Of a stretch of DNA of 64,000 nucleotides, positions 49,028-59,029 are shown one piece after another. The stretch is from Nematopogon swammerdamellus. Taxonomy: Eukaryota; Arthropoda; Insecta; Lepidoptera; Adelidae. The stretch is from NCBI GenBank assembly GCA_946902875.1, contig OX336343.1:2766754-2830753 (forward strand). Direction: 5' to 3'. The notes under the pieces were generated by a model that made no database searches, had not been told where the DNA came from, and worked only from the letters and a program-made list of their open reading frames with translations. Both the position numbers and the translations under genes were made by a program. Numbering within the stretch: the stretch's first letter is position 1; every line of letters begins with the position of its first letter.

Positions 49028-50797
49028 CTGAAACAATAAAACAGTGATAGTGAAGGAAACAATTATTATGAAAAACCTATATCTGGGCATAGTCTGGCTA
49101 GGATGGACACTAACCGTGGGGTCTCTATCTGAAAGACCTTTTCGCTGATAGACAGCACACGTACTAGTCACAACGTACAAATGTGGGTCCAGAGGTCGCG
49201 TTATTTGTTCAATTGTGCACTGTACCTGCACTAGCTCGACCTTTGGACCCACATTTGTACGTTGTGAATACTGTACTACTGGACTCAAGTAATGACTTAG
49301 GACTTCTCATGTTTTTATATAGAGACATGTGACGCCGACTGCCGAGCCACCCATAAGATGTCTAACGACGCCCGTCGATATTTGATCGCATCGGGGGGCC
49401 TGCGAATGCCATGCCGGTTTGACAGGTGCCTATTCACGGCCCTCTTGAAGGACCCGAGACTGTATTTGGGGGGAAATATATGGGCAGGGAGAGAGAGTTC
49501 GATAGTTTACCAGTTCTGTCAGCCTCGGTAGTTCAGTGGTGCGGTCGGTCGACTGTTGTTATGCAACCCTGAGGGCGGTCAGTACTTGGATGGGTGGCCG
49601 CTCGACCGTTGGAGGCTGACCACGGTTCGGATTCCACGTAAAACTGTAGGTCCCTTTCCCTTCTTACCTTACTAGGTGGTAGGTTTTATTCCGCCCGGGT
49701 TGGTTGGTACCACCGCACTGAATGAAACGTCGTCGGTCGAAACGGCTATGTAAATAGTTCGTGTTTTCCGTCCAGTTCAGTGTAGTCGACGTCGAAGGGA
49801 AGAACTGACACGGCACCTAGTTCACACCGTATTATGGGCTGACGTCGCGGATGTTGTAGGTGATGTAGCCAACCGTGTCAGTTTCCATACATACATACAT
49901 ACATACATATCACACACGCAGAATCCCGACAATCGGGGTAAGCAGAGTAATCGGTGTTGTGCTGCAAGAACTCTGGTAAATTACAGCACAACAGCGACCA
50001 CCACGTTTCGCAAAGTATTCGAGCAAGATTCAATCGATCAAGCAGCAAGTAAGGCACAAAGGTCCACCTGCTGCATGACTCGGTGGAAGTACCCTGCCTA
50101 AGCGAGAGGTGGCGAGCCTGTCGTCCTTTATCACGGCATCTTGTCCTTATCCCTTAGTCGCCTTTTACGACATGCATGGGGAGAGATGCAGTAGGGCTTG
50201 TTCTTTTTAAGTACCGGGGCCCCACACGGCACGTGTCAGTTTCCATAAAAAAGTAGTAGGTAAATAGAATAAAGTGCCGTGTGGGGCCGTTACTTTAAAA
50301 GAATAGCCCCACTGCATCTCTCTCCGTGTATGTCGTAAAAGGCGACTAAGGGATATGACTCCATTCTTATATTACTAGGTGGTAGGGTTTAAGCCGCCCG
50401 GGTTGGTAACACCGCACTGAATGAAAGGTCGGTCGAAACGGCTATGTAAATAGTTTGTGTTTTCCGTCCAGTTCAGTGTAGCCGGCACGACCGAAGGGAA
50501 GCACTGACGTGGCACGAAGTTCACCCGGTGTTATGGGCTGACGTCACGGATGTTGTAGGTGATGTAGCCAACCGTGTCAGTTTCAATAAAAAAAAAATAA
50601 AAAAAAAAATAAAGAAGCTTGTTACCAGGCCACTTGGTGATGACGGTGGCGACCCCCCTCATCTTGCCGGCGGCCCTGCCCCTCGCGCCGCCGGCGCCGC
50701 GGCCCGGAGACCACTTGTGGCTGCTACAGACCATGCTCTCCTCTTCACCGGAGTCGTACAGTAGCGGCTGATCCTCCCTCCGCGAAGGCTCGGACAT
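47370..50797 (-). CDS. Type II membrane protein with divergent alpha-1,4-glycosyltransferase-like domain, two coding exons
   Basis: On the - strand, exon 50797-50626 ends in phase 1 before GTAACA. Exon 49027-47370 starts after TTGTTTCAG with two bases completing an Asp codon. The joined frame gives 609 residues. Residues 1-67 are cytoplasmic and carry EDQPLL, an acidic dileucine sorting signal. Residues 68-92 are a membrane segment. The lumenal part contains SLDKALIPFLIKSIALWENGG followed by ITFDIKT near residues 222-248. This resembles the S-D-x-x-R...GG-x-Y-x-D-x-D region of the A4GALT/Gly_transf_sug family. The DxD second Asp is Lys and the Arg is missing, so it may be inactive or have changed. 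About 230 low-complexity, Asn/Ser/Thr/Lys-rich residues with many N-glycosylation sequons follow, then a conserved-looking C-terminal end with three cysteines. Topology suggests Golgi or endosomes. Family assignment is by motif only. Confidence 0.75.
49315..49500 (-). mobile_element. SINE-4 copy
   Basis: GAGCCACCCATAAGATGTCT, CATGCCGGTTTGACAGGTGC and GACTGTATTTGGGGGGAAAT. It begins a run of four SINEs (to 50605) in one intron. Confidence 0.68.
49519..49890 (+). mobile_element. SINE-1/5S, near full length
   Basis: The head has an A-box-like TAGTTCAGTGGT (49529), a 5S rRNA-like block GGTCAGTACTTGGATGGGTG (49577) and a B-box-like GGTTCGGATTCC (49624). The SINE-1 body follows to GTCAGTTTCCATA, with a CATA microsatellite tail. 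It lies in the intron of the - strand membrane-protein gene. Confidence 0.75.
49891..50240 (-). mobile_element. SINE-2, near full length, inverted
   Basis: Starts with the CATA microsatellite tail, reversed body (CGGGGTAAGCAGAGTAATCG) and H1 head at about 50230. It sits between two SINE-1 copies. Confidence 0.75.
50272..50605 (+). mobile_element. SINE-1 copy with H1 head
   Basis: Well preserved, ending in an A-rich tail just before the first coding exon of the membrane-protein gene. Confidence 0.75.
50626..50797 (-). CDS. Glycosyltransferase-like gene, first coding exon (cytoplasmic tail)
   Basis: ATG at 50797 opens 57 codons plus one base, ending at the donor G/GTAACA at 50625. The start MSEPSRREDQPLLYDSGEEE is followed by a Gly/Ala/Arg-rich tail. 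Eleven bases upstream of the ATG is an acceptor-like CCTATTCAG, so a non-coding 5' exon probably lies further upstream (above 50808). The exon is very GC-rich compared with its surroundings and abuts a SINE-1 copy on its 3' side. Confidence 0.78.
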
Positions 50798-50834
50798 TAT
50801 ACGACGATCTGAATAGGAACGAAGTTGGAATAGC

Positions 50835-51045
50835 ATTAAGAATATATGATATGATATATGATATGATATGATAAGATATGATGCTGATGTATGATATATG
50901 ATATATATGATATATATGATATATGATATGATATATGATATAATATAGGTATTGATTTGTTTGTCTGAAACAAACAATTTTGCTTCACATTTAAAACAAT
51001 GCAATTTAGATCTAGATATATAGTGATATGATATGATATGATTTA
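50835..51045 (+). repeat. GATATGATAT-rich satellite
   Basis: Irregular ATGATATGATATATGAT units; a unique stretch interrupts it at about 50950-51020. Confidence 0.85.
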
Positions 51046-51049
51046 ACCT

Positions 51050-51530
51050 ATTTTAATCTTGAATTTTAATTTATTTTAATTTTATTTAAATTTAAATTTT
51101 TTTATATTGACATAATTGAATTTATAACCTTTGACAATTATATTGATGCGAAGTATTTCAATTTAGCTCTAGTTTTAATTGCCTTTCATGCACAAAACTG
51201 TTTTTTTTCTGTATTCTTATAATTTTTAGTTATGTACCTATGTTATTGCTTAGGCTAAAATTATTAGTCCCTTGCCATGGCTAGACCCAGACAGTTTCAA
51301 TTGTAAATTTGGTAAACTAAAATGTGACGAACTCAAGTGTACCGATGGTACCTAAGATGGAAATGAATAAATGATTAATGAAAAAATTAAAAAGATATAA
51401 TTAGGGTGGGTAGGGTAGGGTAGGGTAGAGTTTAAATACGAATTTCACGCGAGCGAAGCCGCGGTGAAAGAATTTTTTATCTAGTATTTGACAAGCGATA
51501 TTAAGATGGATGCAATAATTCCAAATTTCC
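51050..51530. other. AT-rich, upstream of the membrane-protein gene
   Basis: No exon recognised. A GGGTAGGGTAGGGTAG stretch lies at about 51405-51430 next to a Helitron-like end. The gene's 5' UTR exon and promoter are expected somewhere above 50808. Confidence 0.4.
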
Positions 51531-51639
51531 TCCGCGACAGACGGACGGACACAGGAGTGATCTTATAATGGTTCCGTTTTTCCGTTTAAGGTACGGAACC
51601 ATAAATAAATACGTTTGGGTGTTCAGTCACAGATTACTT

Positions 51640-51915
51640 AATAGTTACTTCGTAACAGATAAATCACTCCATAGAAAATGTTCCTACCTTCGGGCTTTAA
51701 TAGCCTACTGTTTCACATCGCCAATCGCTGCGTGCGAAAATGTACCTTAACGATCGAGTGTAAAGTGTTTATTGCTTTGCAGCTGCGCGCAGTTGCGTGG
51801 GCGAGCGTCTATGTATACTTCGCGCGGCTGACGAATTTGTACTGAAAAAGACCGCCGGCGGCCCGTCGGGCGATAGGTAGTTAGCGCGCGCAAGTACATA
51901 GAGTGCGTGAGGCCT
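51640..51915 (+). repeat. Rep-T copy, intact
   Basis: It matches 58069-58330 along its length (AACAGATAAATCACTCCATA at the start, GCGTGAGGCCTGG at the end). It serves as the empty-site reference for the Transib-like insertion. No terminal inverted repeat was found. Confidence 0.7.
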
Positions 51916-51949
51916 GGTTCAGTTTCTCAGCGACGAGTGCTGTGGACAT

Positions 51950-52590
51950 AGGTTAGATGGCAAGGAATAAGGGATGTAAGTTCCGCCGAGCAGTTTCCAT
52001 GGGTGTGTATAGATCGGTTGGATGGCTGGGAACAAGGGATGCAAGTTCCTCCGAGCAGTGTCCATGGATTAGATCGGTTGGATGGCAAGACACAAGGGAT
52101 GCAAGCTCCTCCGAGCAGAGTCCATGGATGTGTATATATCGGTTGGATGGCAAGGAACAAGGGATGCAAGTTCCTCCGAGCAGTGTCCATGGATGTGTAT
52201 AGATCGGTTGGATGGCAAGGAACAAGGGATGCAAATTCCTCCGAGCAGTGTCCATGGATGTGTATAGATCGGTTGAATGGCAAGGAACAAGGGATGCAAG
52301 CTCCTCCGAGCAGTGTCCATGGATGTGTATAGATCGGTTGGAAGGCATGGAACAAGGGATACAAGCTCCTCCGAGCAGTGTCCATGGATGTGTATAGATC
52401 GGTTGGATTGAAAGGAACAAGGGATACAAGTTCCTCCGAACAGTGTCCATGGATGTGTATAGATCGGTTGGATGGCAAGGAACAGGGGATGCAAATTCCT
52501 CCGAGCAGTGTCCATGTTATAGATCGGTTGCATGGCAAGGAACAAGGGATGCAAGCTCCTTCGAGCAGCGTCGATGGATATGTGTAGATC
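51950..52590 (+). repeat. 65-bp minisatellite, about 10 units
   Basis: Units read GATGGCAAGGAACAAGGGAT, then CTCCGAGCAGTGTCCATGGA and GTGTATAGATCGGTTG. Two units have deletions of a few bases. Because 65 is not a multiple of 3, open frames rotate through the array on both strands; they are not taken as genes. Confidence 0.92.
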
Positions 52591-52599
52591 TGACCGCTT

Positions 52600-53030
52600 C
52601 AGTTCTTTACCTTTTATTCTGTTCAATCCAGCACAAAGTCACTGCGACCTAAATAACACCTTACTCTCAAGACGAAACAAACCAATGCGTTTCAATACAA
52701 GAAACGATAAAATGAAAATGGCATAACAATGATGAAATGATTGACGGAAATTACGCAACTGTCATTTCAACAGATTTTTTATTGGGGCAGGTCTTCAATG
52801 TACAATGCAAAAAACTGGCCATTGATATCGGAGAGTTTATTTGAATAGTTAGGATTTCGTAAGCGTAAGAATAAATTCAGTTAGGATTTTAGGGTTCCGT
52901 AACCGTAAGGTAGAACTGTATTAAAACCAGTTTAATACTATTTTGTCAAACATCGTAACAGCTGGCTGGTAGAATCTGCTTTAAATTTAGGTACTTAGAG
53001 TGCCAAAATTAATATTTGTTTACATTTGAA
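52600..53030. other. No gene recognised
   Basis: AT-rich. TTAGGGTTCCGTAACCGTAA near 52889 is a Rep-X-like scrap. Confidence 0.45.
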
Positions 53031-53370
53031 ATCAAATCAAATAGTTTATTCAGTCAGGGACAAAGAGATTAATTAAAAAGAGGGTGGGTTTAATGTCTTT
53101 GGTCAGGGATAAGTTCCAAACACACGCAATAGTTTCAAAATAAAATTTAGATAACATAAGAAAAAACAAAATGAAACAATTTATGCAACAAACTCAATAG
53201 AAATAAAAAATTAATAAAAAATATCAAAAGGAAGCCCTGACACACATAAGATTGTCTAAATGATTAAAATCAAATACAAATACATTAGAATATAACAGGC
53301 AAATTGGTTTTAAAAACATACTAAAATACTAACTGAAATAAAAAAAACATTTTAAAAATTCTTAATAAGA
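53030..53370 (-). repeat. Possible LINE 3' UTR
   Basis: CAAATCAAATAGTTTATTCA followed by A-rich sequence resembles the reversed tail of a LINE. No coding remnant was seen. Confidence 0.35.
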
Positions 53371-53394
53371 TATTTGTATGCATGCATACATGCA

Positions 53395-53545
53395 TACCAA
53401 ACCCTTTATCCCGACAATCGGGGTAAGTAGAGTAATCGGTGTTGTACTGCTAGTACTCTTGTAAATTACAGCAAAATACCGATCCCCCACGTTTAGCAAA
53501 GTATTGAGACAAGACAACTATCAAGCAGCAACTAAAAATTTTATA
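53395..53545 (-). mobile_element. SINE-2 fragment
   Basis: Reversed 3' part: TCCCGACAATCGGGGTAAGT to CTATCAAGCAGCAACT. Confidence 0.68.
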
Positions 53546-53549
53546 TAAG

Positions 53550-53835
53550 AATTGTATTTTTTTTTGTTGACCTTGCATGACGCGACCAAGAATTGCTTCC
53601 TTCTATTGGCGCATCTGGTTCTCGGCGAACATACCAGATGCGCTATACCGCCACGGCAAACCTAGCATGCACTGCAGTGCATTGAAATATTTTGTTCTGT
53701 TAGTTCCATCCACCACAAGACAATACAATTTATACTATCGATTCTACGAAACATGTACCTACTTCTACCTTAGTTATTGGAACTAAGTTCCTCGTTACAC
53801 TCGTGTCGTGAATCGACATACTTGGCGAATGAGAG
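53550..53835. other. No gene recognised; small inverted repeat
   Basis: GCGCATCTGGT at about 53611 and ACCAGATGCGC at about 53632 form a short stem. Otherwise unrecognised. Confidence 0.45.
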
Positions 53836-53838
53836 TTA

Positions 53839-54296
53839 GTGTAGCGACACACCTGCCGAAGGTGCGGCGCCGAAAGTTCGGCTAAATACGCTCAGCCGAA
53901 ATTACTTGGCGTTCGGCGTATCGCCGAACCTTTCGTCTGGCGACTGTTTCCGTGAGAACGCATTCAATGTATTTTGCATAGCAAACGACACATCATGGCG
54001 GCGCGTACGCGACGTAAAGTTTGGCGAGCGTACTTGAACATTCAGCGTGCGCGCGCTTCCGATGCGGAGCGACGCACTCCGCACTCCTCGATACCTATCC
54101 ACAAAGTGACGACTCGACCAACGACGACGCCACGTAATTTTCGGTCGCGCAAGGCGCTGTACTGGACGCCGCGTAATTCCGAGTTCCCTGTGTTCAACGC
54201 GTTTGGTGTGTCATGCGGATGCCAACCGAATACTACGACCGATAATTCAGTCGCCGAGGTGTCGGCGCCGCACCTTCGGCAGGTGTGTCGCTACAC
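53839..54296. mobile_element. PIF/Harbinger-type MITE, 458 bp
   Basis: The ends GTGTAGCGACACACCTGCCG are inverted copies (about 35 bp, including AAGGTGCGGCGCCGA). They are flanked by TTA at 53836-53838 and 54297-54299, the target duplication of PIF/Harbinger. A GC-rich interior holds a 108-codon frame of unknown meaning. Confidence 0.82.
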
Positions 54297-54404
54297 TTAG
54301 GCCGAAAAAAGTGTAAGATATCGACCGTCACGACACTTTTGCTGTACTATGTGTGTTTACACGCGTATGTCTATCTATAGGTATATTACAGCAGTATAGA
54401 AGCC

Positions 54405-54885
54405 ATAAATTTTTATTTTTCATTTAATTACTCTCAAACGTTGTTAATTAATTTTTATTTTTCATTTAATTACTCTCAAACGTTGTTAAATAATTTTTAT
54501 TTTTCATTTAATTACTCTCAAACGTTGTTAATTAATTTTTATTTTTCATTTAATTACTCTCAAACGTTGTTAATTAATTTTTATTTTTCATTTAATTACT
54601 CTCAAACGTTGTTAATTAATTTTTATTTTTCATTTAATTACTCTCAAACGTTGTTAATTAATTTTTATTTTTCATTTAATTACTCTCAAACGTTGTTAAT
54701 TAATTTTTATTTTTCATTTAATTACTCTCAAACGTTGTTAATTAATTTTTATTTTTCATTTAATTACTCTCAAACGTTGTTAATTAATTTTTATTTTTCA
54801 TTTAATTACTCTGAAACGTTGTTAATTAATTTTTATTTTTCATTTAATTACTCTCAAACGTTGTTAATTAATTTTTATTACGCCT
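54405..54885 (+). repeat. 42-bp minisatellite, about 11.5 units
   Basis: Units read TTAATTAATTTTTATTTTTC, ATTTAATTACTCTC and AAACGTTG, nearly identical. Since 42 is divisible by 3 it stays open and encodes a 14-residue repeat, which I regard as incidental. Confidence 0.94.
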
Positions 54886-55740
54886 GTTATTTAACACATA
54901 ATATATGTATAGCGAAAGGAATTTCGCTCCAATCGAGTTTACCACGACACCTCTCGTCTTTAATTTTTTCTGTTTATATAATCCTATACTTTAAGTGAGC
55001 TAAACTTGTATATATATATACCTCGATATATACCTATATATATAATTGGTTTCTCGGAAACGGCTCTAACGATTTGGATGAAATTTTGTATTTAGATAAT
55101 GTTATTTTTTTTTAAGTTTATCTAGATAGGTGTAGACGCCGAGCGAAGCTCGGTCGCCCAGGTACTAAAACATAAATACCTATACAATACGTTGTAATGT
55201 ACATACAAATACCTACACTGCTCTGTGGTAACCAATCCAAGCCAATCAGCTGAGTAAATACAGTAAGCTTCTCTTAAATGTCACATGACGCCTAGCTTAC
55301 GTCTGAATTTACTATAATTTATATAAAGTAAATTTTATTATATACTTGTCACCTTATTGTAAACCAGCTCCATGGAGAGGAAACCACTTATTTATTACAC
55401 GTGACCTTGACAGCTAATAAGACGACTTGATTTAAATATCGAGACATACTTTTTAAAGTGAAGTTTTTTGAAGTACGTTTAGGATGGGGGGCCACACTTG
55501 GAAAAAGTGAAAAGTCACGAACGAAAGTTAAGAACGGCAGTTACTCCTGACGCTGCACAGCCAATGAGAAGCGTCAATGATATCCGCCATATTAACACAA
55601 CATTTATGTGAAAATTCAATTGGCTAATTACGGTTCAAAAGATAGGACATAGGACAGACGTGGGACAGACGCACATTCAGACAGATGACGGGGCGTAGAC
55701 TTAATAAGTAACATGTAGGAATTAAGTAACATGTAGGAAT
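54886..55740. other. AT-rich, mostly unrecognised
   Basis: Includes a TATATATACC run and the dispersed repeat at 55040-55170. CAATTGGCTAATTACGGTTC and the ACAGACG run near 55620-55690 are Rep-X-like. Confidence 0.45.
55040..55170 (+). repeat. Dispersed repeat with hairpin end
   Basis: TTCTCGGAAACGGCTCTAAC and GACGCCGAGCGAAGCTCGGT, then CGCCCAGGTACT, a short stem typical of Helitron-like 3' ends. Confidence 0.4.
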
Positions 55741-55744
55741 TTGC

Positions 55745-55912
55745 AATGTTCTTTATTCTTCATTCTTCATGCTTCACTCTTCACTCTTCTCTCTCCACTC
55801 TTCACTCTTCACTCTTCACCCTTCACCCTTCATCCTTCACCCTTCACCCTTCACTCACTATTCACCCTTCATCATTCATTCTTCATTCTTCATTTTTCAT
55901 TCATCATTCTTA
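55745..55912 (+). repeat. CTTCACTCTT/CTTCACCCTT minisatellite
   Basis: Irregular 7- and 10-bp units of TTCACTC and TTCACCC. Confidence 0.88.
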
Positions 55913-55924
55913 TTCACCTCATCT

Positions 55925-56180
55925 GCTTGTCAGTCAGTCAGTCAGCGTGTAAGCGTCCACTGCTGGACATACGCCTCTCCAATTTTCCTCCAGTCCTCCC
56001 GGCCTTCAGCGATACGGAACCACTGATTTCCGCCGGCGTACTTGATGTCGTCGTCCCACCTGGCGGGTGGTCTTCCCACACTCCGTTTTCCTGTCCACGG
56101 CCGCCAGTGTAGGACACGGTTACTCCAACGGTCATCGTCTCTTCGGCTAACGTGCCCAGCCCACTGCCACTTGAGCCACC
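55925..56180 (-). pseudogene. RTE-type LINE C-terminal fragment, shorter copy
   Basis: LKWQWAGHVSRRDDDRWSN, GKRSVGRPPARWDDDIK and GEAYVQQWTLTR match 17720-18300, with the same CAGTCAGTCAGTC tail. Confidence 0.8.
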
Positions 56181-56545
56181 TCATCTGCTTGAATTTGTCC
56201 AATTTTATTTTTACAATCTTGTTTTTACCTAGAGAGATTACAATACAGAGGTTAATTATAACCTCGTAGAGCCTCACCCGCTGAACTCGTGGTGAGTGAG
56301 AGCCTATTCTTGTGGGAACTAAGTGCCATATTCATATAAGTGCTTACCTTTGGTCGTGCAATGTAAATGTATTTTAATTTGTTGTGTGTGTTGTGTGGGA
56401 CCTGTACCCGATTCAAATAATCTATTTGATTTGATTGGATTACGTACGTATCGTAGTGATTTCTTCTAGACAAAATGTTTCTAATAATTTTGCTGAATGG
56501 AATTAAATGTTTTGCTTTGTCACGAGTTATAAGTCTTGTCTTCTG
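56181..56545. other. No gene recognised
   Basis: ATCTATTTGATTTGATTGG near 56419 resembles a LINE tail end. Frames are short. Confidence 0.4.
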
Positions 56546-56624
56546 CTTTTTTTGTGTAAACCAACATGGGTGGCTCTGCCGAGAGACCAATGGTGCAGAC
56601 GACATAGCCAAACACACCTTTTCT

Positions 56625-56935
56625 TTTTTTTATGGAAACTGACAAGGTTGACTACATCACCTACAACACCCGTGATGTCAGCCCATAACACCGGGTGAAC
56701 TTGGTGCCTGTCAGTGCTTCCCTTCGGTCATGCCGGCTACACTGAACTGGACGGAAAACACAAACTATTTACATAGCTGTTTCGACCGACCTTTCATTCA
56801 GTGCGGTGGTAGGGCGGGTTAAACCCTACCACCTAGTAATATAAGAAGGGAGTCATATCCCTTAGTCGCCTTTTACGACATACAAGGGGAGATATGCAGT
56901 GGGGCTATTCTTTTAAAGTACCGGCCTAACACGGT
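56625..56935 (-). mobile_element. SINE-1 copy with H1 head
   Basis: TTTTATGGAAACTGACAAGG through the reversed body to GGGGCTATTCTTTTAAAGTA. Confidence 0.72.
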
Positions 56936-57375
56936 ACAAGAAGTAGACCTCTCCTGCTTGTTCTGATATCCGTAAGCGTTGCATGCGAGGTCATTCGAAC
57001 ACTATATACCATGGGAAAGGAATCTCTGAAGTTTAAAATACATTAGAATATAAATCTAGATACTTTAAATGATTTGAAATACACACAAAAAAAAAAGTAT
57101 TCCAAAATATCCTTACCATCTACCGGTTATACAGTGTCGATGTCACGAAATCACAAAATTAAAAAGAATGCAATTTTAAGAAAATTAATTATTAAAAATT
57201 TAAACAAAGAACTATCAAGCGTCACGTCTTCCACTCATCATAAAACGTTACTGAAGAAATCGTGAATCAGACAATCATTGTCAAACGTATCTGTCAACAT
57301 GCTAGCATTGATCAAGCACAACACTAGTTTGGTGACTCACATACGTTTAATTATTTATTTTTTCAATATTTTGTA

Positions 57376-58055
57376 TAACCTGGTTATTTAAAGAAATGTA
57401 TTGAATATGGCGGCGCTCCCATTTGCCTCTCGCTCACACAGTATTGCCGTCTAATTCGCACGTATAGACAAAAAACAAGTTCTTAAAAAACAAATTCTTG
57501 GTTTTGACCTAATGACAATAATGGGAGTTTTTAGGATTCCGTAGCCAAATGGCAAAAACGAAACACCATATAATTTTATTACGTCCTGTCCGTCCTATAT
57601 CGCAGCCATTTTACTCGAAGACTATTAGCACAACATTTCAATGGTGATACATTTTATTACTGGTACGATGAAAAATTCAAATTTAGAATGTTGAATAAAA
57701 TTTAAAAAAAAAGTAGTACGCCACTAACGAGCGCCCTGAGTTTAAATAAATACACTTAAAATCCTAAAATTTTAACGCCATAAATAAATCAATAAAGTAC
57801 ATTTCATAAGGACTACAGTACAGCTTTTAAAGCTTCTAACTCAATAATCTAGCATTAAACGTAAAAAGCTTTTTAAGCGGCCCCAATGAAAACTACAAAA
57901 AGAACACTTTACAGATAAAAGAAATATAAATAAATTGTTCCAAGCCAAAAATTTGCAAATAAAAAAATATACTAGACAAAAACCAAATTTGCATGCCGAC
58001 TGTACAGCTGTATAGCGCCGCCATTTTCAATCCCTTTCTTTAAATAACCAGGTTA
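57376..58055. mobile_element. Tc1/mariner-type non-autonomous element, about 680 bp
   Basis: Terminal inverted repeats of about 45 bp start TAACCTGGTTATTTAAAGAA and include GGCGGCGCT. TA lies outside each end (57374-57375, 58056-58057). No open frame inside. Confidence 0.75.
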
Positions 58056-58068
58056 TAGGAAGATGTAT

Positions 58069-58330
58069 GGACTTCGTAACAGATAAATCACTCCATAGAA
58101 AAAGTTCCATACCTTCGGCTTTAATAGCCTACTGTTTTACGTCGCCAATCGCTGCGTGCGAAAATGTACCTAAACGATCGAGTGTGAAGTGATTTTTGCT
58201 TTGCAGCTGCGCGCAGTTACGTGGGCGAGCGTGTAGGTATGTTTCGCGCGGCTGTCGAATTACCACTGAATTAGATCGCCGGCGGTGTAGGTAGTTAGCG
58301 CGCGCAAGTACATAGAATGCGTGAGGCCTG
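58069..58330 (+). repeat. Rep-T copy, intact
   Basis: Same family as 51640-51915. The central CCGGCGGT segment corresponds to the site occupied by the Transib-like element in the 35-37 kb copy. Confidence 0.7.
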
Positions 58331-58395
58331 GTACGGGATCAAGTACCTAATTAAATAAATGCTTGAGTATTATTATTATTCTATATAACCTTTTT

Positions 58396-58442
58396 TTCGG
58401 GACATAATACATACCTTCGGAGGGTATGTATTATGTCCCGAA
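58396..58442. repeat. Perfect 47-bp hairpin
   Basis: TTCGGGACATAATACATACC pairs fully with the sequence after a TTCGGA-type loop. Confidence 0.85.
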
Positions 58443-58449
58443 TTTTTTT

Positions 58450-58775
58450 TTTTTTATGGAAACTGACACGATTATCTACATCACCTACAACATCCGTGAT
58501 GTCAGCCCATAACACCGGGTGAACTAGGTGACAGGTCAGTGCATTGGACCGACGTTTCGTTCAGTGCGGTGGTATCAACCCGTATGGAATAAACTCTACC
58601 ACCTAGTAAGGTAAGAAGGGAAGGAAGACACATACAGTTTCACGTGGAATCCGAACCGCGGTCAGCCTCCAACGGTCGAGCGGTCACCCGTCCAAGTACT
58701 GACCGCGCACAGGGTTGCTTAATAAATAACAGTCGACCGACCGCACCACTGTGCTACCGAGTGTGCCAGTATTTA
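58450..58775 (-). mobile_element. SINE-1/5S copy
   Basis: TTTTATGGAAACTGACACG tail end, GTCCAAGTACTGACCGCGC block and CGCACCACTGTGCTACCGAG head, all reversed. Confidence 0.72.
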
Positions 58776-59029
58776 AGCCCAATTGCCGAATCCAGTGGTC
58801 AGGTTGATCGACGCATGCGAGTACGTCGCTTTGTGCGTTATTGACAATTTTATTCTGTTACTTATTACGTTATTTCAGCATTTACTTTGGAACGTCTGTA
58901 CGTGACAACCTTGCGATTTTATTAGCTTACTACATTGGCTTACTATGGCTTAGTATTAAATTTATTTATTATCTATGTATGCGGTAAAATTTTCAGAGTT
59001 GACAAATTCATGATTTTTATTTTTATTTT
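58776..59029. other. AT-rich, nothing recognised
   Basis: Spacer between two SINE-1/5S copies in opposite orientation. Confidence 0.5.

Noticed and set aside
48992..49288. A 98-codon - strand frame upstream of the membrane-protein exon
   Set aside because: It uses a different frame from the long exon. The phase-matched exon at 50626-50797 with a real donor explains the 5' end better.
52069..52626. Apparent 185-codon gene on the - strand
   Set aside because: Consists wholly of the 65-bp minisatellite; frames are equally open elsewhere in the array.
54441..54998. Apparent 185-codon gene on the + strand
   Set aside because: Product of the 42-bp minisatellite plus a short unrelated end.
57074..57265. 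A 63-codon Lys-rich frame
   Set aside because: No splice partners, no similarity recognised, in AT-rich DNA where such frames occur by chance.
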